This document shows, piece after piece, positions 8,102 through 18,429 of a DNA stretch of 52,394 nucleotides. Location: positions 1 to 52,394 of IMG/VR virus record IMGVR_UViG_3300044642_000273. One strand, written 5' to 3'. How positions within the stretch are numbered: position 1 is the stretch's first letter; each line of letters begins with the position of its first letter. The notes below the pieces were generated by a model. That model saw only the letters and a program-made list of their open reading frames with translations. It ran no database searches and was not told where the DNA came from. Source of the DNA: a virus. Made by a program: the position numbers and the translations under genes.

Positions 8102-11100
8102 GGTGTATACCTCACTAACAATGCACCTTCAGGATAATCTGCAGCAGCAGGCTCAGTAGCTCCGTCAGCAACAGATACTATCGTTGCACCCGCTTTAGAG
8201 TCTACATACTGCTTAGTAGCAGCCTGTAACGCTGTAGTAGGGTCTGCAGGTAACACAACAGGTACCAGTGATGTATGCTCAGTGGAATCAAATTTAAACT
8301 TTTGAGAGCCACCTGTGTAAACACCGATACCAGTCCCAACTTTTGACATGTAACCGCCACCATTACCAAACTGAATTCCAATGCCAGTAGCAGGAGTAAT
8401 CAAAGGTTTATAGGCATAGATACCTGTACTACTTGCAGCCAATAAATCTGTGGCACCAAACCTAAACGACACGCCACCGTTGCCAGTGAACATTGAGTAG
8501 GTATTAGTAAAGTTCATTGCCGTGCCAACAGGCATAGTGATTGGACCTGTAAGTGTGCCACCAGCTAGAGGTAAGTAAGAACCAGATGCGCCACCACCCG
8601 CAGCTACTTTGTCATCGACATACTTCTTAGACGCAGCATGCTCATCTAATGTAGGAGCCACGAGGATTCTAAGTGGAACTGTTGCAGCGACATAATCTTC
8701 GTTGAAACCTAAGACAGATTTTGTGCCATAACGGAGAGCAGTGCTAGTCAAAACGGCTTGGAAATTAAAGCCATTGTCCATCATGAATGCAACAGCACCA
8801 TCGCCTTTAACGTTGATAGGACCAGTCATGTCTCCACCAGATGTTGGTAGATAGCCTGTGGGTTTTGAAACGTAAAGTAATCCGTCAGTGCCTAGTGTCG
8901 CAGTATTGTCTGCATCAGCAGAAACTGCAGTAGGACCAGCAGGACCAGTTTCACCTTTAGGACCAACAGCACCTTCAGGACCAGCTTCGCCTTGTGCACC
9001 TGTTGGACCAACGATAGGACCAGCATTCTCAAACGCAGAAACACTATCAGACCATACCCATGCATCGCCAGTCGCATCGACGATATACATATCGCCTTGC
9101 ACAGCAGTAGCAGGTAAGTCACCAACAGTCGCTACACGACCTTTGAATGTGATACCTAAACCAGGAATACCTTGATCACCTTGGTCACCTTTAGGACCGA
9201 CATCACCTTGCGGACCTTGTGGACCCATAGGACCTTCAGCACCAGCAGGACCAGCAGCACCAACTTCGCCTTGCGGACCAGTGTTACCGATGTCACCTTT
9301 AGGACCAACGTCGCCTTGTGGACCGAGATCGCCTTTAGGACCCATAGGACCTTCTGCTCCATCTTTACCATCAGCTCCTGCAGGACCAGTTTCGCCAGTG
9401 TCACCTTTAGGACCTTGAGGACCTTCAGCACCATCTGCACCAGCAGGACCAACTTCGCCTTGGATACCTTGTGGACCAACGTCTCCAGTATCGCCTTTAG
9501 GACCAACTGCACCATCAGCACCAGCAGGACCAGTTTCACCGATAGGACCTTGAGGACCTACTTCACCAGTGTCACCTTTAGGACCAACTTCGCCTTGGAT
9601 ACCTTGAGAGCCTTGAGGACCTGTTTCACCTTTTGGACCAACGATCTGACCAATGTCAATGTATTGAGCATCAGTCTCAGACCATGCATAAGCATTACCA
9701 TTCTCATCTACTACGTATGTGTCACCTTGAGCAGCACCAGTTGGTAAGTCTGCGACTGTAGGCACGTGACCTTTGAGGTTGATGCCCATGCCAGCAGGAC
9801 CTTGCGGACCAGCAGCACCAGCAGGACCTTCAGCGCCATCTGCACCAGCAGGACCTGTAGGACCTTGTGGACCAATAGGACCTGTATCGCCTTGCATACC
9901 GTCTTTACCTGGTAGACCAGCTTTACCTTGTTCGCCTTGTGGACCAGCAGGACCCATAGGACCTGTAGGACCCGCAGGACCAGTATCACCTTTAGGACCG
10001 CGAGGACCCATAGGACCTTGTGGACCAACAGTACCTTCGCCACCACCGCCTGTACCACCACTAGAAGTGGCAGCAGAGACCATGAGTTGCCAAGAGTCGC
10101 CAGAAGCGATCACTGCATCAGCACTTAGGAATTCTTGAGGAGATACTCCATTAGAATCCTTCTTAGATACGTATAAACTATTTGAATATGAAACTACATC
10201 ACCACGTTGGTAGGCACGATTAGAATTCCATAGACCTTTGAAGTCATTGATAGGTAATTCGTATGTGTCGTACTGAGTCAACCATTGTTTAGTAACCATG
10301 TCCTGAATCAAGCTGATTACAGGTAGGTCAAAAGAAATTCTAGAACCGTCGCTCTTGATGAATGACATCTCTTCAGAGTCGTAATCATACTGTACGTCTA
10401 GGATTTCTGATGCGTCTAAACCTTTCTCGCCTTGGATACCTTGCGGACCCATATCACCTTTGGCACCACGTTCACCACGCTTGACTAGAAGATTCCAGTC
10501 AGGAGTAGTTCCAGGCTCACCAGTAGGTTGGGCTTTGTTGGCTATCCAAGCAGACCCCGACGACGAGATGACGACGTCAAGTCTTTCATAAGTTGCGTCA
10601 GGACTCCAAGCCTTACGAAACTCGAAACCACGAAGTACAAGTGAATAAGCTGTACTATCACCAGGAATGCTATCACTATCTCGATTGGCAACATAATATC
10701 TTCCATTGTGTTCGATCCAAGAGCCTGCTTTAATCACAGTATCTGGAGTCCATTGTTGAACTTTACTTCTGTTAGCTTCTGCGATAGCCATTTCTAATTG
10801 AATAGATTTGGTCTTGGCTACAGCAATGGCTTCGTCGAATTCTTCGATCTGCCCAGCAACAGCCGCTTTAGACATTTCCACTAGCTCACTAGTAGCACTT
10901 TCTGCTTCTTCTAATGAGGCAGACTTAGTTACTTCTAACTCGTCTTGGAATGCCTTGATTTGGTCTTCGGCAGTAGCTAAGAATTCGCTTACTGTCTCTA
11001 ACTTTTCGTCTACTTTCGCCTGAGTGTCGCCAAGCGCTAATTCTAGTTGCTGACTAATGCTACTATTCACTTCAGAATAGAATGTCTCTAGTGACTTCTG

Positions 11101-11817
11101 GATGACCTCAGGGTCAATCTTGAGTGAATCAATTAGCTCTGAATCAGATTTAAACTTTTCATAGAAAGAGTCTACATCAAAGTCTTTACCATCAACACCA
11201 TCTGCGCCTTTGATAATGCCTAGGTCTACTGATTGACCATCTGACATTTCAATTGTAAGACTACCTTCTTCAGTAATCTCAAACGCCTTGATGCTAAGAC
11301 CTTCAGGACCTACTTCTCCTTGTGGTCCTTGCTCTCCTTGGATACCTTGGTCGCCAATAGCGCCGGTATCGCCTTTGTCGCCTTTTTCTCCGATGAGGGA
11401 TTTAACGAACTCGATGTCGAGAATAAGAGCGGACTTAACTTCTTCTGCTGTGACTGATTGACCATCTTGACCTCTTTCGCCTTGTGGACCTACTTCACCT
11501 TGAATTCCTTGCTCACCTTTTTCTCCAACGATAGACTTAACGAAGTCTTCATCTTGAAGAAAAGCTTGTTTTACTTCTTCGACAGACACTGATGTGCCAT
11601 CAAAACCTTTTTCACCTTGCGGGCCAACCTCACCTTGAGGTCCTTGATCGCCTTGCAAACCTTGCTCACCTTTTTCAGGTATGCGGCTTGCTAACTCTTT
11701 TACTAATTCGATACTAGCAAAGGCCTCATCAATCTTAGATTGAAGTTCTGCCTTCTGTTGATCGCTATAGTCTTTAAGGTTAGTCGCAACCAGTACTAGA
11801 CTTTTTTCTAGCTCCAT
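8098..11817 (-). CDS. Giant collagen-like tail fibre
   Basis: 1239 residues. It has a helical N-terminus, alternating Gly-X-Y collagen-like stretches and globular inserts, and a long helical segment (about residues 235-350). Two carbohydrate-binding-module-like repeats ([20 protein letters not shown] and [20 protein letters not shown]) are present. Two copies of a roughly 60-residue insert ([19 protein letters not shown] and [19 protein letters not shown]) lie within a long collagen block around residues 590-970. The C-terminus carries repeats of [14 protein letters not shown] and [17 protein letters not shown] type, typical of distal fibre domains. AAGGAAT precedes the ATG. It is probably the main long fibre binding a surface glycan. 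Confidence 0.75.
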   Translation of the reverse strand: MELEKSLVLVATNLKDYSDQQKAELQSKIDEAFASIELVKELASRIPEKGEQGLQGDQGPQGEVGPQGEKGFDGTSVSVEEVKQAFLQDEDFVKSIVGEKGEQGIQGEVGPQGERGQDGQSVTAEEVKSALILDIEFVKSLIGEKGDKGDTGAIGDQGIQGEQGPQGEVGPEGLSIKAFEITEEGSLTIEMSDGQSVDLGIIKGADGVDGKDFDVDSFYEKFKSDSELIDSLKIDPEVIQKSLETFYSEVNSSISQQLELALGDTQAKVDEKLETVSEFLATAEDQIKAFQDELEVTKSASLEEAESATSELVEMSKAAVAGQIEEFDEAIAVAKTKSIQLEMAIAEANRSKVQQWTPDTVIKAGSWIEHNGRYYVANRDSDSIPGDSTAYSLVLRGFEFRKAWSPDATYERLDVVISSSGSAWIANKAQPTGEPGTTPDWNLLVKRGERGAKGDMGPQGIQGEKGLDASEILDVQYDYDSEEMSFIKSDGSRISFDLPVISLIQDMVTKQWLTQYDTYELPINDFKGLWNSNRAYQRGDVVSYSNSLYVSKKDSNGVSPQEFLSADAVIASGDSWQLMVSAATSSGGTGGGGEGTVGPQGPMGPRGPKGDTGPAGPTGPMGPAGPQGEQGKAGLPGKDGMQGDTGPIGPQGPTGPAGADGAEGPAGAAGPQGPAGMGINLKGHVPTVADLPTGAAQGDTYVVDENGNAYAWSETDAQYIDIGQIVGPKGETGPQGSQGIQGEVGPKGDTGEVGPQGPIGETGPAGADGAVGPKGDTGDVGPQGIQGEVGPAGADGAEGPQGPKGDTGETGPAGADGKDGAEGPMGPKGDLGPQGDVGPKGDIGNTGPQGEVGAAGPAGAEGPMGPQGPQGDVGPKGDQGDQGIPGLGITFKGRVATVGDLPATAVQGDMYIVDATGDAWVWSDSVSAFENAGPIVGPTGAQGEAGPEGAVGPKGETGPAGPTAVSADADNTATLGTDGLLYVSKPTGYLPTSGGDMTGPINVKGDGAVAFMMDNGFNFQAVLTSTALRYGTKSVLGFNEDYVAATVPLRILVAPTLDEHAASKKYVDDKVAAGGGASGSYLPLAGGTLTGPITMPVGTAMNFTNTYSMFTGNGGVSFRFGATDLLAASSTGIYAYKPLITPATGIGIQFGNGGGYMSKVGTGIGVYTGGSQKFKFDSTEHTSLVPVVLPADPTTALQAATKQYVDSKAGATIVSVADGATEPAAADYPEGALLVRYTP

Positions 11818-11856
11818 TTTAATTCCTTATACAATGAGTTTGGCGAACAATCACAA

Positions 11857-12090
11857 TTATGAATTAGCAACTGCTAAAGCCTTGTCGATCGCTGTCTTTA
11901 ATCTTTTATTCGGTTCTTTGTCGTCTTCATTAAGACCTTCAATTAGAATATCTAAAAACTCTTTAACACCTTCTTCTGTAAGTGTTTCTTCTGTGTCTAG
12001 ATAATCTTGGAAAATATTCCATTCTGTTTCGAAGTCGTCTTGCTGGCCAAGATATTCGACAAATAAATCTAATGCATCATCTTTTGTCAT
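11857..12090 (-). CDS. Hypothetical acidic protein
   Basis: 77 residues, strongly acidic and helical (MTKDDALDLFVEYLGQQDDF, then EEGVKEFLDILIEGLNEDDK), with a basic final helix. It lies between the HNH-like head protein and the giant fibre. No family is recognised; an assembly helper is one possibility. Confidence 0.6.
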   Translation of the reverse strand: MTKDDALDLFVEYLGQQDDFETEWNIFQDYLDTEETLTEEGVKEFLDILIEGLNEDDKEPNKRLKTAIDKALAVANS

Positions 12091-12102
12091 AGTCGTATTC
12101 TC

Positions 12103-13260
12103 TTATTTAGTAGGTTGAATAGGATTCTTTACTAGATAACCACGCAATTCATTGATTGCATTATTAGACTGGTAAACAACGCCTTTCTTGTCAAACTTAA
12201 GTTTACTACCTTTCTTGTAGATGCCTGCTCTAATAGCAACATCCATATAAGGTTTTACTTGCTGGTTGATTCTGGCTTCTAACTTCTTAAATTCAGAAGC
12301 GCTCATTGGAGCTGAGCCATCTTTACCATACTTAGCATTACGTAACTTACCTGCTTGACTTCCTAATTGTTTAGTAATATTGTTTTGTGCTCGAGCCGCA
12401 GTAGCGACTTCAATTTGAGGATAAACACCGAGATTTCCTGGCTTAGTGCCACCTTTGGCAACTTTAATAGGATTAATCACAGCCTCTAACATATGAGCAA
12501 CCGTATGCTCACCACCATTTAGTAGTGCCATATTCTTACCACCGTTAGAGCCACCTTTACCACCGGAAATCTTATGATGCCATTCCCAATTCATAGTGGA
12601 TAAGCCTTTATCCTTCATGTATTTCTTTTGGCCTTGAGATTCAAACTTATGTTTGTCTACTTCTGAGCCTTGTCTTTTTGTAGCGTGAGCATATAAATCA
12701 TTCATCATAACACGAGCGGCAAATACTCCTGCTTCGCCTTGATTACGAAGATTGTCAATATCTTTCATAGACATTGGTGGCTTCCAAACTCCTTTAGAGG
12801 TAAAATCACCTTCTTTAACTGTAGGAGCTCTTGGCGCCTTAGGCATATCTGCTCCGTAACCTTTAGGAGGTTTCTCAGACTTGTCCCAATGACCACTATA
12901 ATAGATACCATTATCACTTGAGTCGCGTTTATAGAAAGGATCAGTAATAGCGTTATCTGAGTGATAAGCACCACTTACTTTACCTTTATCCATATCTCGT
13001 TTAGGACCGCCAGCAGCGTCTAGCTGAGCCTTCATTTTAGCGGACTCAGCTGCAGACATGGTTGGCTTAGCCTTTACGGCGCCACTTCCACCACTGCCAC
13101 CGCCTTTACCTCCTTTGCCGCCGCCTTCTGGTGCGGCACCGCCTACTCCACTACGAGAAGTAAATCTACCATTGCTTCTATCATGGTACGGATTTCGTTT
13201 TTCCATCAAAACTTCGTCAATTGCGGCCAAAGCCTTGGTAATCATACTACTAAAATCCAT
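12103..13260 (-). CDS. Head-region protein with HNH-like histidine motif
   Basis: 385 residues. An N-terminal helix is followed by NPYHDRSNGRFTSRSG and a long Gly/Lys/Ala-rich linker (about residues 36-80). A similar NPY..GRF motif occurs near the start of the 655-residue protein by the terminase. Around residue 228 lies WHHKISGGKGGSNGGKNM followed by GGEHTVAHM, which resembles the His-rich core of HNH/colicin-type nucleases without the zinc cysteines. The C-terminal third is basic. It could be a packaged nuclease or a head morphogenesis protein; nuclease activity is not certain. Confidence 0.6.
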   Translation of the reverse strand: MDFSSMITKALAAIDEVLMEKRNPYHDRSNGRFTSRSGVGGAAPEGGGKGGKGGGSGGSGAVKAKPTMSAAESAKMKAQLDAAGGPKRDMDKGKVSGAYHSDNAITDPFYKRDSSDNGIYYSGHWDKSEKPPKGYGADMPKAPRAPTVKEGDFTSKGVWKPPMSMKDIDNLRNQGEAGVFAARVMMNDLYAHATKRQGSEVDKHKFESQGQKKYMKDKGLSTMNWEWHHKISGGKGGSNGGKNMALLNGGEHTVAHMLEAVINPIKVAKGGTKPGNLGVYPQIEVATAARAQNNITKQLGSQAGKLRNAKYGKDGSAPMSASEFKKLEARINQQVKPYMDVAIRAGIYKKGSKLKFDKKGVVYQSNNAINELRGYLVKNPIQPTK

Positions 13261-13277
13261 ACTATCTCCTTATTATA

Positions 13278-13314
13278 GAATAAGTTTATAAGAGCGCTCA
13301 TTTCTAAACGCTCT
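13278..13314 (-). terminator. Possible weak leftward terminator after portal gene
   Basis: On the minus strand AGAGCG (13314-13309) pairs with CGCTCT (13296-13291) across a 12-base loop, followed by TATAAACTTATTC. The stem is short and the tail only moderately U-rich, so termination would be partial at best. Confidence 0.35.
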
Positions 13315-13326
13315 GTAAACCAACTC

Positions 13327-14769
13327 TTACTTCGTGACAAACACGCCTTTCAACATTAAGTTGAGTGCGTCCATGTCGATTTGTTTTTGTTGGGGTTTTA
13401 TTTCTTCTTCAGCTTCTTCTTTAGGAGCTTCAGCCTCAGTTGGCTTTGCTTCTATAGATGCGATCTGAGCTTGTGCTAAGTCGTTTTCACGAGCATTGCG
13501 GTCCATGGCATTATCTGCGTTAGCTTGCATAGGTTGGACCTGTGCTTGAGACACTAACTCATCCGCTACTCCAGGAACTGGAGCCAAGTCTAACTTAGCA
13601 CGAGCTTCGTTAGGCTTCATAATACCATTCAATACTAAACCTTTTAGCATCTCAGCTTTGTTCATTACTTCTGAACGAGCCAAATCACCAATATCTAAAA
13701 CCATCTCTTCGTACTTAGGAAGTTTGAAAGTAAATTCAAATGCTTGCTCAATAACCATACAGATAGAGAGCAAACCAGTGGTTCGCCATCCGTATAACAA
13801 CTGTTCTAGATTATTATAAGTAACGCCTGAGTTTTCGCCTAACATAATAGGTGGAATACCAAACGCTTTTGCAATATCTTTAGTTGTAAATCCTAGTAAC
13901 TGAACTACTTGGCTTTCATTCGCAGAAACAGATACTGGTTGGAAACGTAATCCATTAGAAAGGATAGGTGTTTCGCCTTGTTTCATCTTCTGAGACATTT
14001 CATTCCAACGCTCACGTAAACGAGTAGCTTGTTCGGAAGTCAATGAAGCATCTGTAGTCAATACACCAGATGGTTGGCCTTTGTTTGAGTGAAATGCTTC
14101 TTGTCCAGCACGCAATACTGAGCCAAGACCGATTGAGTTTGCATAAGAGTGCAAAGGACCTAACGCTCTCAAAGGATTGCGTGGGTCTACTTCAAATCTG
14201 CCATGGACTACGTAGCGTTGAGGAATATACATCCTACCTTGCTCGTCTGTCCACTCTTTCCAAGGCTCAGCAAGATGACTGTTCATGTCGTGGAAGTTGA
14301 TTTGGTAAAAGATTGAGCCATCTTCAGCAGCAATCATTTGGAAATCGTGTAGTGGATGAAGAGTCGATTGACGACCTCTACCATCTTCTTCTACGAAACA
14401 AGCAAACTCACCTTTAGTCAATAGACCATCAACAATAACACCGATCATCTCGGCCCACGTCATATAGATGTTGGGTCTAAAGATTACCTCAGAGAGCGCT
14501 GAAGTGCTAAATACTTCTACACTTGCGCCATCTGAATTACGTTTTACGTGAGTAGCAGGAACAGCCATAAGAGCGCGCTTATATAAAGATATAGCAGCAC
14601 TAACATCAGGGTTGAATGTTCTTTCATTACCAGGTGTGTAACCACGCTGATACCAGCCTGAGTCAAAGTGACTTGGGAAAAACCCTTCAAGGGTATTCCA
14701 GCCACCTTGCGCAGGAGTTTTCTCTATGTCGGAAGCGACGAGCGATTTAATTCTATCGAGTAATCCCAT
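13327..14769 (-). CDS. Portal protein, HK97 family
   Basis: 480 residues. It has the typical HK97-type portal pattern: NPDVSAAISLYKRALMAVP near residue 50, a region for the stem, LGFTTKDIAKAFGIPPIMLG and YNNLEQLLYGW in the middle, and NKAEMLKGLVLNGIMKPNEA near the C-terminus. The last 80 residues are a charged Ala/Glu/Gln tail. It would form the dodecameric DNA gate of the head. Its place downstream of capsid and RNR genes, rather than beside terminase, is unusual. Confidence 0.88.
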   Translation of the reverse strand: MGLLDRIKSLVASDIEKTPAQGGWNTLEGFFPSHFDSGWYQRGYTPGNERTFNPDVSAAISLYKRALMAVPATHVKRNSDGASVEVFSTSALSEVIFRPNIYMTWAEMIGVIVDGLLTKGEFACFVEEDGRGRQSTLHPLHDFQMIAAEDGSIFYQINFHDMNSHLAEPWKEWTDEQGRMYIPQRYVVHGRFEVDPRNPLRALGPLHSYANSIGLGSVLRAGQEAFHSNKGQPSGVLTTDASLTSEQATRLRERWNEMSQKMKQGETPILSNGLRFQPVSVSANESQVVQLLGFTTKDIAKAFGIPPIMLGENSGVTYNNLEQLLYGWRTTGLLSICMVIEQAFEFTFKLPKYEEMVLDIGDLARSEVMNKAEMLKGLVLNGIMKPNEARAKLDLAPVPGVADELVSQAQVQPMQANADNAMDRNARENDLAQAQIASIEAKPTEAEAPKEEAEEEIKPQQKQIDMDALNLMLKGVFVTK

Positions 14770-14793
14770 AGGATTGCCTCCTTCCGATTATAG

Positions 14794-15381
14794 TTATACT
14801 GCTGGTGTCTCTTCTACTGGAGTTGGCTCAGGAGTAACTTCAGGAATTGGCTCTGGAGTTGGCTCTGGAGCAGCAGCTACAGGAGCAACTACAGTAATAG
14901 CAACTGTACCATTCTTGTTACCGTCAGCTGGGACGAATGTAACAGTGTAGTTACCAGCGGCAGCAAAGGTGTGGCCCATCTGACCATCAATAGCATTAGC
15001 TGTTGGTTTACCATCGCCAAAGTTGTATGTACCGGCGTTAGCAGGTGCAGCATCGAAATGATACTTCATAGGATCTGTAGCGTCAACCGTTGCAGTAATA
15101 ACGTAAGTTACTTGTTCAACAGGAGGAGGAACAACTACATCAGAGCCAGGTTTCACACCCAACATAGCCAATGAGAAATCGGATGTTGTTGGTGCTGCTA
15201 TAGCTGCTGCAGTGTTGTCTGGTGTTGCTGCGTTAGCGAAGTTAGTGCCTTCTAAATCAAGACCATTCTTTGCTACTACAAAAGTTTTTGCTTGTGCTGA
15301 GCTCATACCTAAGATTTGGCCAGCGTGCCATACGTTACCTTTTTTGTCAGTAACTGGCTTAAGAGTTAAAACTGCTTTCAT
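14794..15381 (-). CDS. PKD/Ig-like domain virion protein
   Basis: 195 residues from the ATG at 15381, chosen because AAGGAG lies upstream; a longer frame from 15426 lacks one. The first 35 residues (MKAVLTLKPVTDKKGNVWHA) form a small domain also seen in head-associated proteins. A PKD-like domain follows (YVITATVDATDPMKYHF, then GHTFAAAGNYTVTFVPADG), and the end is a Pro/Glu/Thr/Val-rich tail. It overlaps the end of the 61-residue gene. It may be a head decoration or adhesion protein, which is inference. Confidence 0.65.
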   Translation of the reverse strand: MKAVLTLKPVTDKKGNVWHAGQILGMSSAQAKTFVVAKNGLDLEGTNFANAATPDNTAAAIAAPTTSDFSLAMLGVKPGSDVVVPPPVEQVTYVITATVDATDPMKYHFDAAPANAGTYNFGDGKPTANAIDGQMGHTFAAAGNYTVTFVPADGNKNGTVAITVVAPVAAAPEPTPEPIPEVTPEPTPVEETPAV

Positions 15382-15544
15382 TGAGTTCTCCTTCATTGGA
15401 ATTGGGTTCATCGTCTGCGTAAACACCGCATCCAGATGAGACTATTGCTAGAGCAAGGGCCGGATCTACGAAGTAAAACTCGTCCGCTCTAAATTGTTGT
15501 TTTTGTAATATCACTGTCTTACCAATATATACTTCTCTTTTCAT
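15359..15544 (-). CDS. Small protein coupled to nrdB
   Basis: 61 residues (MKREVYIGKTVILQKQQFRA at the start). Its ATG overlaps the nrdB stop codon (ATGA), a sign of translational coupling, and its 3' end overlaps the next gene by 23 bases. It is not a glutaredoxin: no CxxC is present. No family is recognised. Confidence 0.6.
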   Translation of the reverse strand: MKREVYIGKTVILQKQQFRADEFYFVDPALALAIVSSGCGVYADDEPNSNEGELNESSFNS

Positions 15545-16548
15545 GCAGCCTTACCCCAAACGTCATTCCAGCTTCCAGACAAAGCGCCTTTAGCGTAATC
15601 TGTTACTCGGTTTTCGAAGAAGTTACCATGAATAGGAGCGTTAATCATCGACTCTACCCACGGTAATGGATTCGTTTTACGTTTGAAAATACCTTTTAGG
15701 CCTAATGAGATTAAGCGGCGATCTGCAATATAGCGAATGTATTCTTTTACATCACTAGCTTTTAAGTCGCGCATATCAGTACCAGCAAATGAAAGGTCAA
15801 TAAATTTATCTTCAAGCTCAACCATCTTCTCTGCAATAGAGTAGATTTTAGATTTCAATTCATCGTTCCAGATTTCTGGATTTTCTTTAATATATTCTTT
15901 AAAGAGTTTAATCATAGACTCTGCGTGCATTGTCTCATCAACAATAGACCATGTAACAATCTGTCCCATGCCTTTCATTAGACCATGACGCGTAAAGTTT
16001 AGTAACATGATAAAAGAAGAGAATAGTTGCATTCCTTCTGTAAACGCTGAGAATACGGCAATATGAGTGGCTGTTGACTCTAATGTGCCATTCTTATTAC
16101 TCAATTCTAAAACGTAATCATGTTTATCACGCATCTCTTGGTATTCAAGGAATTCGTTGTAAGTAGACTCAGGCATGCCGAGTGTTTCGATTAGATGCGA
16201 ATAGGCGGCGATATGAAGAGCTTCACGGGCCGCAAAGCCCATTAGCATCATACGCACTTCTGGTTGTGGGAAATATGGCAAGTAATTCTTAACATATCCA
16301 CCAGCAACGTCGATATCGCCTTGTGTGAAGAATCTAAAGATATTGGTCAAGAACTGTTTCTCACTAGGAGTCATTTTTCTTTTCCAGTCTTTTACATCTT
16401 CTGCCATTGGCACTTCTGTATGCATCCAATGAGATTGCTCATGTTTAAGCCAGGCTTCATAAGCCCATGGATAATTGAATGGCTTAAAGTGCGTTCTTGT
16501 ATCCGTTAAACGTGATTTAGTTTTTACCATTTTATCCTTCGCATGCAA
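15541..16548 (-). CDS. nrdB: Ribonucleotide reductase class I, beta subunit
   Basis: 335 residues. It supplies the di-iron tyrosyl radical for reducing ribonucleotides. Metal-ligand motifs are visible: an acidic residue in FFTQGDID, then EALHIAAYSHL, AFTEGMQLF and VDETMHAESM. The Tyr seven residues after the EALH Glu sits where the radical Tyr lies in E. coli NrdB, so this looks like a standard tyrosyl-radical enzyme. Its start overlaps the end of nrdA by 17 bases. Expression with nrdA is likely as one message beginning after the capsid terminator. Confidence 0.93.
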   Translation of the reverse strand: MHAKDKMVKTKSRLTDTRTHFKPFNYPWAYEAWLKHEQSHWMHTEVPMAEDVKDWKRKMTPSEKQFLTNIFRFFTQGDIDVAGGYVKNYLPYFPQPEVRMMLMGFAAREALHIAAYSHLIETLGMPESTYNEFLEYQEMRDKHDYVLELSNKNGTLESTATHIAVFSAFTEGMQLFSSFIMLLNFTRHGLMKGMGQIVTWSIVDETMHAESMIKLFKEYIKENPEIWNDELKSKIYSIAEKMVELEDKFIDLSFAGTDMRDLKASDVKEYIRYIADRRLISLGLKGIFKRKTNPLPWVESMINAPIHGNFFENRVTDYAKGALSGSWNDVWGKAA

Positions 16549-18319
16549 TACATTCTACACCTTCAGTAAGAGAGTGTAGGTCAATTTCTTTAATAACTTC
16601 TCGTTCAATCTTCTTAGAGATCTTATCAGCTTTAGCAATCTTATCAGAACGACAGTAATACATAGTTTTCAAGCCTTGCTTCCATGCTTGGAAGTGTACA
16701 GCATGAATATACTTTATATGGCTATCTGGTCTGAAGAACACGTTAAGTGACTGGGCTTGGTCGATATATTCTTGTCGATCAGCAGCATGCTGGACCACCC
16801 ATCTCTGGTCAATTTCCATTGATGTTTTAAACACATCCCTGTCCCAGTCTGACATCCAGCTAAGATGCTGGACAGAACCATCATTGGCAATAATGCTAGA
16901 CCAAACCTCATCATACTCATCACCTTTTTGTTCACGGATAATCTTATCTAAATAACGATTACGTGTAAAGTGTGATCCAGATAAAGTGTCTTGGCGATAT
17001 GCATTTGCGCGATATGGCTCAATACTAGGAGACGTGTTGCCCATAAGAATCGATGAAGAGGCGTTAGGAGCAATAGCCATTAAATGACTAAAGCGTAGTC
17101 CTGTGCCTTTAGCATCAGGAGCTTCTCCACGTTCTTTACCAAGTTTCTTATTAGCAGCGTCAAGCTGACTTCTAATGTGTTTGAAGATTAGTTTATTACG
17201 GCCAATAGCCATAGGTGATTCCCAGGCTATGCTGTTCTTTTGCAAGTAAGCGTGCCATCCAAGCGCACCCACGCCAATTGATCGTTCTTGCATAGCGGAG
17301 TATCTTGCTCGCTCGATTGTAGAAGGAGCGTTATCAATAAAATACTGAAGAACATTGTCAAGAAGTTCTGCAACATCACTAAGGAAAATAGGATCCGATT
17401 TCCAATCGTCATAATACTCCAAGTTTAAAGAAGATAGACAACATACGGCTGTACGCTTTTCGTTAGTTGGTAGAATAATTTCGCTACATAAATTGGATTG
17501 GTGGACTTTTAATCCTAAATCTTTTAAATGCTTTGGTAGTTTACGGTTTGACTCATCTATGAAATGTAGATAAGGCTCGCCAGTAGTCATACGTAATTCT
17601 AAAATCTTTTGCCATAACTCACGAGCAGATACAGTCTCTCTAACCTCTTTCGAAGCAGGATCGATTAAATCCCATGAGTCATCAAAATCATTGTCTAACA
17701 TAGACTTCTCGATCAACTCCATAAAGGCGTCAGGAATATTAATTCCATGATGCAGATTTAGAGTACGCATGTTTTGATCGCCGGTTGGCTTGCGCATTTC
17801 TAAAAATGGGATGAGATCGGGATGAGAAATATCAAGATATGCCGCGTATGAACCTCTACGAGTGCGACCTTGACGGAACGCTAATGAGGACGCGTCATAC
17901 ATCTTTAGGTGTGGCATGACACCAGTTGATTTATCGTCAGCAGACCGAATACCGAATCCTACACCTACGCCGCCTCCTAGCATTGATAGCCAGTTGGTTT
18001 CAGATAGATTATCAACTAATCCTTCTGAAGTATCTTCTACATAGTTTAGGAAACACGAGATTGGTAGACCACGCTTACTGCGACCAAAAGAAAGGATTGG
18101 TGTAGAATAAGACAACCAATGCTTGCTACTATATTCATAGAGTCGTTGAGCGTGTTCAGGGTTACTACTGAAAGATTTACTTACAAAAGCAAAACGCTCT
18201 TGTGGACTTACTTCTTCGTCTGTCATGTAACTTTCTTTAAGACGGATCTTACCTAATTCATCAAATAGACTATCTCTAGAATAATCTACTTGGATACCGT
18301 GAACAGTATCTTTGCTCAT
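16532..18319 (-). CDS. nrdA: Ribonucleotide reductase class I, alpha subunit
   Basis: 595 residues. Catalytic features are present: a Cys in PISCFLNYV, NLCSEI with the radical Cys and Glu, CCLSSLNLE, paired tyrosines in MYYCRS near the C-terminus, and a C-terminal CIACEG that would be re-reduced by thioredoxin or glutaredoxin. The N-terminus starts directly in the core without an ATP-cone, so feedback shut-off by dATP is probably missing, as in many phage enzymes. It lies between capsid and portal genes, an unusual insertion point, and starts after a strong capsid terminator. Confidence 0.93.
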   Translation of the reverse strand: MSKDTVHGIQVDYSRDSLFDELGKIRLKESYMTDEEVSPQERFAFVSKSFSSNPEHAQRLYEYSSKHWLSYSTPILSFGRSKRGLPISCFLNYVEDTSEGLVDNLSETNWLSMLGGGVGVGFGIRSADDKSTGVMPHLKMYDASSLAFRQGRTRRGSYAAYLDISHPDLIPFLEMRKPTGDQNMRTLNLHHGINIPDAFMELIEKSMLDNDFDDSWDLIDPASKEVRETVSARELWQKILELRMTTGEPYLHFIDESNRKLPKHLKDLGLKVHQSNLCSEIILPTNEKRTAVCCLSSLNLEYYDDWKSDPIFLSDVAELLDNVLQYFIDNAPSTIERARYSAMQERSIGVGALGWHAYLQKNSIAWESPMAIGRNKLIFKHIRSQLDAANKKLGKERGEAPDAKGTGLRFSHLMAIAPNASSSILMGNTSPSIEPYRANAYRQDTLSGSHFTRNRYLDKIIREQKGDEYDEVWSSIIANDGSVQHLSWMSDWDRDVFKTSMEIDQRWVVQHAADRQEYIDQAQSLNVFFRPDSHIKYIHAVHFQAWKQGLKTMYYCRSDKIAKADKISKKIEREVIKEIDLHSLTEGVECIACEG

Positions 18320-18343
18320 ACAACTCCTTATTTTTGGGGGATT

Positions 18344-18391
18344 TAAATAAAAATACTCTAAGACACTCCGAGAATCCTCAGAATGCCTTAG
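18344..18391 (-). terminator. Strong intrinsic terminator after major capsid gene
   Basis: Read leftward, 18391-18377 pairs with all 15 bases of 18372-18358 (including three G-U pairs) across a GATT loop. AGTATTTTTATTT follows. It lies between the capsid gene stop and the nrdA start, so it would end the abundant capsid message and keep the reductase genes at a lower level. Confidence 0.85.
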
Positions 18392-18429
18392 ATAGATTTA
18401 CTTAATTACTTAAGAGAATCTTTTAGCGA

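Noticed and set aside
8888-10138. Several open frames on both strands within the collagen-like fibre gene
   Set aside because: Gly-X-Y repeats leave other frames free of stops; products are low-complexity Leu/Val, Thr/Arg or Pro/Gly strings.
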